Positions 1 through 12,195 of a stretch of 64,000 bases of DNA are shown here, in pieces (positions within the stretch are counted from its first letter, which is position 1; the number at the start of each line of letters is the position of its first letter). The position numbers and the translations under genes are program-made. The notes below the pieces were generated by a model. That model was not told the origin of the DNA. It was given only the letters and a program-made list of their open reading frames with translations, and made no database searches. This DNA is from Acanthornis magna (Eukaryota > Chordata > Aves > Passeriformes > Acanthizidae): assembly GCA_036785705.1 (NCBI GenBank), contig JAWUZG010000028.1, forward strand, positions 1,054,001-1,118,000, given 5' to 3'.

Positions 1-1773
1 AGAGAGAAAAAGCCAAACCCTTTGCTATCAGAGTGCACACAAGCAGGAAGAGGCAGGAGAGAGACCCTGGAGGAAGGTGCCAGCTGTGATCTGAAGGCTG
101 CACGGGTCACTCTCCAAACCGAGTCCATGGCTTGTCACTGCCAGCCATGGACAGGGCTCACACCTTCTCTTCCCTGCTGCTGCCTTTGTTCTCGCTCACC
201 CTGCAGGGCAGCTCCCCTGTGTCTGTGTTGCTGTGATCCTTGCTGGAAAAAGCCCAAACAAAGGCTTGTCAGATGTGTTGTGTTGGGATGAAATGTGTTT
301 TTCTTCACGACCGAGAAGGCATTGAATTTTTTGTTTGTGTCTTCCTGTGGGGTTCTGGAGCTCAGCATGTGCTGTGTTGTGTAGTGCAGGGAAATAAGCC
401 TGTGCAGTTTCAATGCCCTGGTGAATAGTCCAGGGTGTCCAAGATGGATGCAAGGTCCTCTCTACCTCAAAAAATCTCCAAGAAGTGGAGAGGTGAAGCA
501 AAAAGTCATGAGCTGCTTAAATTTGTTAAGAAAGTTGGCATTTGACAAGAAAAGCTTATGAACACACATCATAAAAGCATGAGACATTTGCTCTGAAGGA
601 CGAGTTTCTACCTCTACCACTGAGTGCTTGGGAAGGAGGGGGTCTGCTTGCCCTGAGGCCCATCTGTGGGTATTTGTCTTGGGGTTCATCCCACCAGCCC
701 ATATCCAGGGCCTTGTTAAGAATGTTTTTTCCACTGGGGAGAGCTGATGTCTTCAGCAGATATTTCTTTGTTATTCATTGATCAGAAACATTTAAAAAAG
801 TCAAGTCCTGCTCCCCTAAAGGTTACAGAAGTAGGCAGTGGAGGGCTTTACCACTAGCAGTTTATTATTCTGTAGCAGTCTGCCCACAACATGGTCTCTT
901 TCCTCTCTCAAGCTTATAGGGAAAATATATGACTTATTTTCAATGAATATGAAGGCCATTAAGTAGTGATGTATTAATTTCATTTTTTTGGTGACTTCTC
1001 TGGTGCTATTTTTGTATTGGGTTTGTACATTGGTAGGACCAGTGTGCATTAGGAGAGGTTAAATAGCTTTTCTTTGTTTATAAACATGTTGCTGACATAA
1101 ATATTTTAATATCATTAAGTGGCTGCTCCTCTTCACAAGAGCGCTAAATATCATGCAAAACTGAAATAAATGTTACATCAGGGGACTCTAGGGAGCAATA
1201 AGAAAAATAATTTTTAAAACAAAAGCAGAGCTGTAATTTTTGTTTTACTTAATTTTGTTTCCCATGAAATTATCTGGTTTTATAGTCTAAAAAGAGTGGT
1301 CTTGTCCAAAGGGGAGGCATATTTTACTAAATTTTGTCCAACATTAAATCAGGTCTTACTGTTCCTTGAACAAGGTGAAACAAGTGTTAGAACAGCCTAA
1401 AAGAAAAAATCTCTGAGAGTGTCCTGAAGTTAAGCAAAAGGCAAGCAATTCTCAAATGGAATGTGGGAAATGGGATATAATTTTCAAGGGTGGCTTCTTC
1501 AGGGGCAAATGTCCCCCAAACAAAAAAAATTCAAGAACAATTTCAGGAAGTTTGGGAAGGGTGAAAGGTACGATCCAAAGAGCTGTAATTGTTTTAAAAG
1601 TCCTTCTGTGATCCCTTCATAACCAAGAGAAACTAAATAGTACAGTCTTGATCACCATTATAGGGTATCTGCAACAAGGAAGAGAGACTGTGTTTGCAAG
1701 GTCCTTCCGTGGGAGGAAAGGGATTTTGGGCTGATGGCTCAGCTCCAGCTGGCTCCATCTGTGGATGGATGAG
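1..1773. other. Unique non-coding DNA, nothing recognised
   Basis: No gene, RNA gene or repeat family is recognisable here. The few open frames are under about 125 codons, lie on both strands over the same bases and show no domain, signal peptide or splice context. They are best read as chance. Confidence 0.6.
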
Positions 1774-1813
1774 GAGTTTTTGGGCTCTTGAGAGAGTTTT
1801 TGGCTTCTTGAGA
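1774..1813. repeat. 20-bp tandem duplication
   Basis: Two adjacent 20-bp units (1774-1793 and 1794-1813), each beginning GAGTTTTTGG and ending TCTTGAGA, differ at two positions. This looks like a local slippage or duplication event. No coding or regulatory meaning is evident. Confidence 0.75.
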
Positions 1814-4012
1814 GGACAGGAGATGCATGAAGGGGTGTAGGCAAGGCACAGGGATGTTTCCATGCCCTTCTCATCCCACAAAACTTCCCAGGCCCCAGTA
1901 CCTCCATTATTGCATCTCGCAGCAGGAGCACACAAGATGAATGGCAGGCATCTAAATTTAATGAAGGGTGTACTGCAAACAAAGTATGAGGAATATTAAT
2001 TTATTGGGGGTTAAGGAGCTAATAGAGAATCACAAAACTTCTGGGAATAGACAGAGATGAGGATTAAAGAGTTGTGAATTATTAACTTATTGCCATGAGA
2101 TGAGAGAGGCACAGTGCAATTGATCCTCTCCACTGCTCCTTCCCTGCTATGTGTGACTTACATCCACCTCAGATTGCAGAATCTGTCATAAAAATTAAAT
2201 TGCACTGCTAAGAGCATTCCAAGGACAAAGAAAAAACATTGAAGGATGCTCCCATCCCTGCAGATGCTGCTGCTCCACATATTCACTCAGCAGTTCAGAT
2301 TCGCACCTGCTGCAGGTGACAATCTCATTGTTCCTTTGGTCCCTCCATCTCCTTTGCACAGTGTCCCTCCTGATATGTCCCTGCAGAGAGAAAAACTCTG
2401 CAAAAATGAGCACAGCTCCATCAGTGTGATGCACTCAGCTGCAGCCAGCCCTTGTGAGATTCACGGGTCCTCACCAATCCTCTGGCTCTGTGTCCCCAGC
2501 TGTCCCCCACTGAAATTGTCCCTCTTCAAGTACCTGCTTCCCTCTTGCCAGGCAGGTGGGATTTTTTTGTCCAGCTTTGCCATGAGAATGGATCAAGTGT
2601 TGTTGAACAGATTCCTCCCCTGCCTTAGCTGGGTGCACTTAGGGTAACAGAGAGCAGCCACCCAGACCTCTCTCCTCCCTGCATCCCAGCTGCCTGCTGG
2701 GCTTTTCGGGAGGTGAGTTGAATCCATAAATGACACAAGACCTGAATTTTCAGCTCTCAGGACATGCTGCTGTAGCCTGAACTGCTGCTCCCAGCCTGGC
2801 ACTGGAGTCCTCAGACAGTGCAACCCAGCACTCGTTTATGGGACGTGAGTTTGAGCTTCCGTGACTGACTTTTCCCTGCCTCCTGTGCAATACCTTCTCC
2901 TCCATGCTGCTGTTACCAAAAATCAGAGTCAGGGATTGCTCTTGCAGCAGATTTTAGGCTGAAAACAGTCCACTGACAAATGGTACTAGGTCTTACAGAG
3001 CTCGTTTTTGCTCTGCTTTGCTCAGCTCTGCTATCAGCTACCAGTTGGTTCTGGTTTCATTACTATCAGGCTGCTACAGAGACCTTAGTGTGAGGGGCAA
3101 TGTAAATTGAAGACAAAGAGGTGTACCCAATAATTCATTGCCTTTCTCACTTCTAATTTGGCATTGAGAGAATATCACTTCCTAATACAACATTTGGTGC
3201 CCGGCCAAACACTAAATTTAGGTATTTGTTGTCCCCTGTTTACCATTTGCGTGAGGAGATAAATATTGCTCATTGAGTCACTGTTATTACCCTAGAAATA
3301 GCTCAGCTGCCCTAAAAGCTGACCCCTTAATTGAAATAGGCAAAAGGTGTGTCAAGTGCAGAAAGCAAAGCAGCTTCCAGAGGGGATGCCATGCCCTTTC
3401 CTTGCATACAACTTGATTAATTCTATTTGTTTAATGCCTGGAGGAAAATGTTGCAGATCACTTCTAGGTAAATATCGTAGGGCATGACTTAATTTTTAAT
3501 ACTGGAGGCTATGACACTGCATTTATTATCACTTTCTTAGCTGTTGCAATTTGTTTTTCCTGACAGGCACAGATCCCAGGGTAGCATATCTCACAAGGAC
3601 ATTGATAATGGGGAAGCGCCTTCTTTGGAATAGGAACTCTTTGTGGGAAGAGGAACAAAAGAGCTTCTCCTTACCACTGTTCCCTCCCCTCACTGACTCT
3701 GATAAGCAAAGAACTGGGGTGGGTCAAGAGATTGTCTGCGAGGTTCCAGGGAATTGTGGGGGCAGTGGGAGCCTATATGGCTATAACACAGCCAGAGCAC
3801 GGTGGTTTTACAGGAGAGACAGGAATACTTTTATCTGGTGCTTCACTCTGAATATCTTCATGCACAAATACAGATGTCCCAGCCAATGTTTTGTGACCAA
3901 CAATGCAGTATTTAAGTAATGAGCGAATCATAGATTGGCCCAAGAAGTCAACACAGTTGTGACTGAAGTTTAGGGTGAGCAACCATTCCCTGTCTCGCTC
4001 GTTTACTTCTTG
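1814..4012. other. Unique non-coding DNA, nothing recognised
   Basis: Mixed-composition sequence with stops in all frames. Around 2240-2830 the DNA is somewhat richer in C and T and has overlapping open frames on both strands, none resembling a known protein. No repeat family is recognised. Confidence 0.55.
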
Positions 4013-4080
4013 TACTCCTGCATCCTTATGCCCATTCCAAGAGTACATCTCATGCTCCTGCATCCTTATGTACCGTTCCA
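4013..4080. repeat. Imperfect 40-bp-period duplication
   Basis: The string CTCCTGCATCCTTATG occurs at 4015-4030 and again at 4055-4070. Each copy is followed by a variant of CCATTCCA, giving a two-copy direct repeat with a 40-bp period. It is probably a local tandem duplication that has diverged between the shared cores. Confidence 0.7.
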
Positions 4081-6179
4081 GCTCCTCATCCACCCAGCAC
4101 ATGCCTTGGAAAGGACTCCTGTATCCCATCCCAAGGCTGTGTTTTTGTTGTGTCCTTGGTTTTCCTTCAACATTTTTCCTGCTTCTGTGCCTCACATGAG
4201 CTACCAGACATGTATTCCCCCAGCCAACAACATGGCACTTCCTTCAGCACAAGATGAACCTCCTGAATGCTTGGTCAATTCTTTGGTTTTGCTTAAGCCT
4301 TTTTTCTCTCACCCGTCCCCTTTTTTCCTTGTCATTGGTATAAGGATTGATTTTGCTCCGTGTTTTTGCAGAGCCATCCACAAGGAAGTTTGGCAGTGAC
4401 CCTGGGTGCTTCTGCGTGTGGGTGAGCCAAAAATGGTCCATCCTGGGGCCAGAGTAAGTGACAAATCCCCAGGCTGGTGTAAGGACACAGCTCAGGCCGT
4501 GGCTGTATCCCTGCCATTTCTTTTCCTTGCTGCTGATGTGCAGGAACTCTGCTGGGAAGGTGATATATCTTTCAGGTGTGGGCTCAGTTTTGCAATGGTT
4601 TGTACTACTCGGAGCTGTTCAAAAGCTGTAAAGGGAATTTTATTTGCAGACCACGCAATCCTCTTGCTGTTTTTTCTGGCAGGTGCAGGGAAGACACGTG
4701 CCACTTGTTTGCTCCCTCGTTTCTATGCAAGAGCATGGTGACATCTGCTCTGCTTGACATTGTCTGTGCTGTGTGAAGGATGCTGAAAACATGGATTTTA
4801 CAACTGCTGCCTCTCTGGGAACTCCGAGAAAATTAGATATTTGTCTCACGAGGTTCTGGTGGGGAAAAATATTTAAATAACTACATGAGGCTGCAGTGAT
4901 GCTGTTCTTACCCTTAAAATGAGGAAGAAGGCTGCTTTTCTTTTGTGCCTGGATTTTGTCTCGTACCCAGGCTGATGCTTAGCACTGACAAAAAGAGGAC
5001 AGGCTGGTTTGCACAGAGCTCTGGGCAGCATTTATCCCAGGGCATATGTGGCAGTCTGAACACCCAACGAAAGCAGGAGATGGAGATACTTAAATTGACG
5101 AGCACCATGGAGTTTTGGCTATGGCTTTTCCTGCACACACCTGTGCTGCTACACATAGGCCTGGCAATTATTTGCCTGAATTTGCCAAGAACTGGCTGTG
5201 TTTATGTCAGGAAAGACAACTCAGAGGAGCTGATGCTGAGTACCCCCTTTAGCCTCATACTATGACAGTTTTTATTTCAAACCAGACTCAACCTGGTTCT
5301 CTGGAGTGAGTTTTTCCACTTTAGAAGTAGCTCGAAGCTGTTCAAAGGATCAGCCCTTGGTCTGTAAGCCTACACACCGTTTGGGAGTGGGGTTTGAGCT
5401 GTGTTTAGACACCTGGAGAAGAGCTTCTGTTGCAGTTCTCTCCAGAAGGGATTGGTTTCACTCATGCCAACATTCTGCTGCAGACCAAAGCAAGGAGGAT
5501 TCACTTCAAAACCTCCTTGCTGCTCTGAACCAAACAGAATACGCTGGTGTAGATACAACCCGCATGAGTTAGGCATGAGTGGCAGCTCTTTCACGTGTGC
5601 CCTGTCCACGTTATCTGAGACAAATCCACCTGCTACGACCATTCTTTGTCTGCAAATGGGGAGAAGTGAAAAAAAAATGCTGTGGCATTTAGGAGTTGTA
5701 CTGGAGGTGAGTTGTAAACACTTTCCTTGTGGCTGGGCTGGGTGAGCCGTGGTCTTGAGCTGAGTCACTTTGAAGATGCAGGGGATGGGCAGCCAAGTCT
5801 GGGATCTGGCCCAAGTACCAGGACAGAAAAAACAGCACCAAAATCTGCACTAGAAACTGCTGAACCACATTACAACCTGTATTTCTGGGCAGATTTTATG
5901 ATATTTCTCTTTCTCCACCCCCTCTCCATCCCTTTTTAATTTATATTGGTTTAGGTTTTTCATTTAAAGTTTGAAATTATCCTAAGAAAATGCTCTGAAT
6001 GAACACCATTTTCCAGTAGAAGGCCTTTATTAAACATTTTTGATTAGCCTTTTTGATTGTTGAATTTTAAAAGATTTCCTCTTGGCATGGTAATTCAGAC
6101 TTTAAAAAGGAAATTCCTTATGAAAGAACTCAGTGGTTGGTTATAAAAAAATGCAAACAGATGTGGTTAGCAATAAAAT
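4081..6179. other. Unique non-coding DNA, nothing recognised
   Basis: No gene or known repeat is seen. Several open frames of 60-130 codons overlap on opposite strands (for example near 5300-5770), which argues for chance openness from a local shortage of TA-containing stops. An AG/GT-bounded piece at 4372-4430 was considered as an exon and rejected. Confidence 0.5.
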
Positions 6180-6420
6180 CGCACCATGGTGTCTTTTAAT
6201 TCCATATTAATATGTAATTGAGTAATAAAATAGTAGCCTAATGTTTCGCATGCTGCAGTTTTACATACCCATAATTTATCCTGTAATGTTACCTGACTTT
6301 CTAAATCTCATCACAGTATAAAACTGGAATTTCATTATTGAAATGAAATTCTATTTTTGCTACATTTTATATCTGAGTCTGCCAGGCAGCACTGAAAACC
6401 TTCAGGACAATTTGCTAGAA
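6180..6420. promoter_or_regulatory. Candidate conserved non-coding element
   Basis: AT-rich but complex sequence without simple repeats. It contains the 12-bp palindrome CATATTAATATG (6203-6214), TAATTG and ATTAA-type homeodomain cores, and a GCATGC-like octamer neighbourhood. This texture is typical of deeply conserved vertebrate enhancers. The call is inference from motif density. No conservation data are available here. Confidence 0.25.
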
Positions 6421-9109
6421 GCTAAAATTGCTGTTTTTCTTTCAGCATATGACACAAATTAAACAAAACTGCATCTTCCAGGAATGTGGATAATATACAG
6501 AAGCTGAGCTCTATTAAAAAAAAAAAAAGATTTTATTTATAATTAGGAGTAGGGTAGCCACTAAGCCTATAAAGCCATCATCCAGAGTTGACAGTGAGAT
6601 TTTTGTGCCATGGATATTCTGTGTTTTTTAGGAATCGGTAATCATTCAAAAGCCATACAAAGCCCTGGAAGCTCTCTAGTAGAATTGCTTACCAACCTAT
6701 TTTGAATGCATCTGAAACAGATTTAATTTACAGTGATCTTTCAGCAAAGCTTCTCTATAGATTCAGTTCCCTCTGGCTCGCTCTTATATCTAGGCATATC
6801 TTACAGAACAATCTTCCTGGTTTTAATGATACCCAAAATAAATACATAATTATTCTTGTTCCTGTAAGTCACGACCATTTCCATGGGATGAAACGATACA
6901 TGTGTGATTTGTTTGAATTTGATGTTAACACAGTCACTGTTGCAGCTCCAAGTGCTCTGCAGGCAGAATGCTTTTGACTTCAGCAAGAAAATTAAATTAA
7001 ACCCATAAAATAGAGACCATCAGGTGATTTCAAGGCCCTTTTGTTATCTCTAAGCTGGGCTATTTTAGAGATGCCTCAGCAAGGCATAAGGTTTCTGAAC
7101 TGTAGATTTTACTCATTTTCAACAGCACATTAGAAAAAAACACAGAGCAAATGTAATATGGATACCTAATTTGTAGATCTAGCAAACCATAAATGTTGCC
7201 TTTAAAAGCAGAGGTAGATTAGACTTTCAGCAGGAGCTGGTGTTACCAGGAAAGTTTTGCTGGAAAATGAGGTTTTCTTTTGAAAATACTCCTTCAGCAA
7301 AGCTGTGTTGCCAGAGAAAAAGGCTTGGGAAAGCACTGTGGGCTCTGTGTGTAGCACCAGGGGATGGATCCTGATCTGATGTGTCCTCCAAAATGTGCCC
7401 TGTGACCTTTGGGGTCTCACTGGATTTCTGCCAACAGATCACAGCCATGGGGAATAAGTCCAAGCTTGGACAGAAATGTTTCCCAGAAAAGTGTAGAGAA
7501 AAGGCCTTGTTTTAGACAACTTCCCAGGAAAGCAACATTCTCCTTGGTAAATCATAGTATTTTATCTCAAATGTATATTTCTGCTGCTTTGAAATGTACT
7601 GTCAGTCACCACAAGCCTCAATTTATTGGTGAAAATGCTGCATGTTATCAGTTTTTATATATTCCAGTACATTTTGTTTTCTTAAACCTAGTCATGAAAA
7701 TCCATACCTGTTCCAATGACAATTTTAATAGAAGTTTAGCCTTAGCAGAATCCATATTCAGCAAGATGCTGCATCTGCTCAAATCTTTCCACAGAGAAAA
7801 ATATTCTTTCTGTGGCTGCCTTAGAGATAGGAAAGGATGTAATAAATTCCCCATGTTTTAAAAAAGTTGGGGAAACTGATGTTGAAGGTTCTGGAAGATT
7901 GTGTGTACTCATTGTACTGAGTCAGTAGGTACAAGGTATTTCTAACAAAAAATGTTCAGATCCAACCTTGTATTAAGGTTTGGCCTCTCAACGTTCAGGA
8001 CTTTAAAAGTCAACTTTTTTTCCCAGAGAAAAACACTGATTCTGGTTAAATTTATATTATTTGCTACAAAATTAGGTGTTCAGGAGCTTATTCATACTAT
8101 TCTACTTCTAAGACATCACCTTGAAATTTTTAGCATGCAATTTTAGCACATAATTACTATTCAGTCAAAAGTGTCTTTCCACTATCTTCGTCTTTGCCAC
8201 CATGAAGAAAATGCAACCCTCACCTTGTCTCTATAGAAAGAGGTAATTTTTGGAAAATATTTGAGATCCTTTCGATATACATGCAATTATCTGTGTGGGT
8301 GTGCCTGAACGTTTTGTTGTGCTGGTGGCTGACAAATGGACTTCCTGTAATTTTGAAATTCCCCTGGCACATGACAAGTGACTGAAAACTGCAGTTACAT
8401 AAACTTCCAGATCAAAGGATGTTTTTCTCAGGGTGCTCTGCTTGTGTGACACTGTATGGGAATGAAGCACCTGACTTTATTCTCATTTTCCTTTGAACAT
8501 TAGACATATTAAAAATAGCAGCTTTAAATGAGGTTGCATTCTTGAAGTCTCAGCCATTTATTTGACTGCAGTAACCTTTTTACACCTGCAACTATTCTAA
8601 ATGAATCTTCACTGCTGCCTGGCAGATCACCAGACAATGGATCATTTTCTTTTGAAGCACGAAGAAACAAGCAGTTTTGGGAGACATTTTTGTATATTCA
8701 CGATTTCAAGGATTAGCGGCAGCAGAGAAAGAAGAAGCTATTTTCTATTTTCAGCCGTTTCATAAACTGGGGTTTTTTTCAGTTGGAAAGGGTTTATATT
8801 TGTGTGTAAGGTGCATGGAGGAAGAGCAGATAGATTTTGGCACAAAACTGTGAGGATGCATCCTGTTACCTCTGAGTTTTGTTCTCGCCTTTGCAGTTTC
8901 TCTTGGGGTACCCACATGAGTGGCTGAGGGTGATGCTAAAGGACATTTCCATCGCTTCTGTAGACCTGTCATCATCCATCTCATCCAAGGCAACAAAGTG
9001 TTTCAACTGTTTTGTTGTCAAAAACTGTAGAAATTTTTAACATCTGCCCCATTTGCATGTTGCCTTTTGATGATCCACCACGAGCAACTGAGAAATCCTG
9101 CCTGCCTGA
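6421..9109. other. Unique non-coding DNA with one A-run
   Basis: Contains a 13-base A-run at about 6516-6528. Otherwise this is unremarkable AT-rich sequence. The longest open frame (7409-7861, plus) lacks any recognisable domain and does not begin in a good ATG context. No repeat family is recognised. Confidence 0.5.
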
Positions 9110-9340
9110 ACTCCCATAAGCCTTAAGGCAATTATTGCTTCCCCCAGTGATCCATGCAAAATCACATCTCTGCTCATTTAAGAAAATGCAAAGCTGTTCC
9201 TTCTTTCAGGGCTTATGTCTTGCCATGCTGATGGGATGGTAACACCTCTGGAATTGGTCATAAGCCCTTTAAGGCTCTAATGCAACCAACTGTAAATACA
9301 TAAATAATCCAGTGATTGGACTTCATCTGCCTATGCTGCC
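9110..9340. promoter_or_regulatory. Candidate conserved non-coding element
   Basis: Dense non-repetitive sequence with CAATTATTG, ATGCAAAAT (octamer-like, near 9155) and TAAATA-type cores. There is no open frame of note and no simple repeat. Its texture resembles vertebrate conserved non-coding elements. This is inference only and weaker than the block at 62.5 kb. Confidence 0.18.
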
Positions 9341-9837
9341 TCTGTGTCAGCTTAGAGCTTCCCAGGAACTCAGGGATTGGTGCTTACCACGGGCAGTCAG
9401 TCCACGGCTGAAATAATTTTTGGAAAGTAAACCAGCATGTGCATATGGTAATATTTATGCACTAATCTTCTTTTCTTGCCCGGCTGAGGCTACTCTAAGA
9501 AACTGTCTCACAGCTGATTTTTTTCTTTTAACATGTCAGTAGCAGCTGAAATGTCATCTGTATGAAGTTTCTAGTGAAGTTTATGATCCATTGTTCTTTA
9601 AAGCGTACATGAACAAATGATTTTGTCTAGGATCTGAAGTCGTGAAGTTCATATTGAGCAATAAAGTTTCTTAGGGGTATACTTCAGTCTTCCCTGAAGT
9701 CCGACTTTTTCTATATGTGATAAAATCACCAGATTAGCAACTCCTCATTATTTATACATCTGATATTTTTAGTTTTATTTGAAAAGTATCAGTAAACTTG
9801 TTTTGCTTCCAACAATGTATTTAATAATTTTAGATCA

Positions 9838-10081
9838 CATGCAGGTGCCACCTGAAGAGGTGGACACTGAAGAAGGAGTCAATAGTGTTCCCTTCCTGGC
9901 AAGGCACAATTGTTACTTCCAGAATGTTAACTGCCAATTTAATGTCAGCAATGGATGCATTCTAATGGGATTTTCTCCAGATCCACAGATGTTTCCATCT
10001 CCTGATACCACCAAAGGTTTGTTAAGAATGAAATGCCACAGATGCAAAATTCTCAGAACTACTGAAGTGGTTTCTTGGTAA
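9838..10081 (+). other. Open segment with exon-like upstream boundary
   Basis: An open reading frame follows a TTTTAG acceptor-like site at about 9833. The frame encodes a cysteine-containing stretch (NCYFQNVNCQF, then NVSNGC with an N-glycosylation-type NVS) and ends at TAA near 10079. A weak donor-like GTTTGT lies at 10017, and an AATAAA follows about 20 bases after the stop. I recognise no protein family, the polypyrimidine tract is poor and no partner exon is visible. It may be a chance frame, a relic exon or a terminal exon of an unannotated transcript. Confidence 0.12.
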
Positions 10082-12117
10082 AAAGACTTTTGAATCTAAT
10101 AAAAAAACCTGGGCATAAGGATTCTAAGGAGGTAAACTTCATGGGATGAGCTCCAAGTTGATCACCAGCAGGTAAGCTGCAGTACTTCTCTCAGAAATAA
10201 AATGTGTACTTGTAAATACAAGCACTCATGGAGTGTTGGGTAAGTACAAGACATCAGATGAGGATGGACAAGTGGAAAATAACTTGGTGAAGATGATAAG
10301 TGGAAGGTTTCCTACTGTTGCCCATATGAATACTGCAGAAATTTTCTGTCCCAGCTGTTGTCAAAATTGTGCTTTAAATCAAGAAGAATAGAACCAGAAT
10401 ACATCAGCAATATATGCAATGCAACAGAAAATGTTGCATTCATCAGAAATGAGCCTTTTGCTAACATCTTCCTCACTCCAGATTTCCCAGAATGAGGAGT
10501 TGAAGCTTCATAGGTGAGAAATGACATCTAAATACAAGGGATGGCCTTCTTGCTTTGAAACATATCACAATCATATCTTCTTGCTAAATTATCAAGAGAG
10601 GCAAACAAAAGTAGTTCATTAACCATGCCAGATGTACTAATAAATTATTTAACTGATGCTATATGTAAGTGCAGGTGGAAAAAAAACAATTACTGAAAGA
10701 CCATTCTTCTTTTATTTGCTCTGGTCACTAGTATGGATTTTCTAAAAACAGTGGTACCATCATTCTCTTAGTAAATTAATGGATTAACTGTATTGTCCCA
10801 CAGGATTTAGCCCGTGAAACTTAGGATTTGTTTTATTACAAGATGTTGTGTTTACAAGAAACACTAATCTTGTGTGTTTTCTACTCCAGCTTTGAGTAAC
10901 TTCAGTGGAACGGAGGGGTGGGCAAGTGTGGGTGTTTGTTTTACACTGAGCTGATAACTCTGTTGGCTTCTTTACCTGGCTGCTAAAACTGGAAAGAGTA
11001 AACAGAGAAAAGTCAACATCACAGCACTGTACCTGCAGAACAACATTTAGAGAAATATTTCTTGGATTTCTGGTTTACAGGTACCAGAAAAGATTGCAAA
11101 AGCTGGGAGGGAGGAAAAAGGACCTTCATGCTCACGTATATTATCTTATTTGATGGTTATAGGTCTGTAGTACTTCTAGAACAATGGTTGAAGCAACAAG
11201 TGCTGTTAACAAGGCATTAACCGTATGGGATGTTTCTGATCGTCAGAGCTCCACAGAGACACAGAAAGTCATGGAATTAATGTAGTGTTCAGCACTTACA
11301 AGGAAAAGTCAATTAGAGATGCTGAGAAATGAAAGAGCGGATTAAAAACAAATGTTTATTTCAAGAGTACAGGTGCAGGTTACAAATCTCAACAGCAAGT
11401 CAAGCCTTGCATGTTCTAACTAGAAAAACGGAGGGAAAAGTTGTTGGAAAGATGTGGTGTGACAGTCAGCTATGGCACTTGTGAGCCCTTTTGATTCCAG
11501 TTAATTGGGAGCACTGGAAGGAAGGAGAACTCCTGCCTTGTGGCCTGAGGGCTCATGCTCCAGTGCTTTTCCCCATGTGTTGTTAACATTTGGTAATGGA
11601 TGCAGGTCAATGCTGAAAAAAAGGCAATCTCAGGCTCTCTGCCTGGCAAGATTAAAGATTATCACTCCAGATTACCATACTGCTTCTGAGCTATCCTCCA
11701 GGGAAGGATATCTTACCTAAATCATATTTGTGGCCATAAAAAAATTCAAAGAGCATTCTCAGAGTTGGCTTTAATGTATAAAGTCATAGCAGCAACTAAG
11801 TTTTCTGAAGTGGGTTAATTAGTGACCGCCAGAGTTTTCTTTCTGTTGCATGGCATTCCCTTACTGAGTGCAGGAGTATTTACTGAGAGCCAATCACATT
11901 TTCAGAAGCCTTAAGAGGGAAGATAAATCCTTATTTTTTAGTTTATGCTGTCAATTCAATGAGGAATTATCCAATCCTACAGAGTTGGACAACTTTGTAG
12001 AAAAAGAGCTTCCCCCTTTTTTCTTCCTATTGACTTCTGTTGGAACATGGGGTATGTACATTTACACACTGTTTACAGATTATAAATTTGTTGGAAAAGC
12101 CATGAAAGAATTTCAGC
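10082..12117. other. Unique non-coding DNA, nothing recognised
   Basis: AT-rich sequence with scattered short A-runs. No gene or repeat family is recognised, and open frames are at most about 70 codons. Confidence 0.55.
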
Positions 12118-12195
12118 TTTTTTTTTTTAAATTTTATTTTTTTTCTTTCTTTTTTCTTCTTTTTTTCTTCTTTTTTTTTTTTTCTTTTTTCTTCT
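12118..12195. repeat. T-rich polypyrimidine tract
   Basis: About 78 bases of nearly pure T with interspersed C (TTTTC and TTCTT units), read on the plus strand. It accounts for the phenylalanine-rich frame ending at 12233. It is a low-complexity tract, and no retrocopy body with a polyadenylation signal is visible next to it. Confidence 0.9.

Noticed and set aside
4372..4430. A piece bounded by TTTTTGCAG and GTGAGC that could be a small internal exon
   Set aside because: Only one frame is usable, the peptide is unrecognisable, and no partner exon or conservation evidence is available.
5370..5768. Opposite-strand open frames of 114-132 codons
   Set aside because: Both strands are open over the same bases with no domain. 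Mutual openness is a hallmark of chance.
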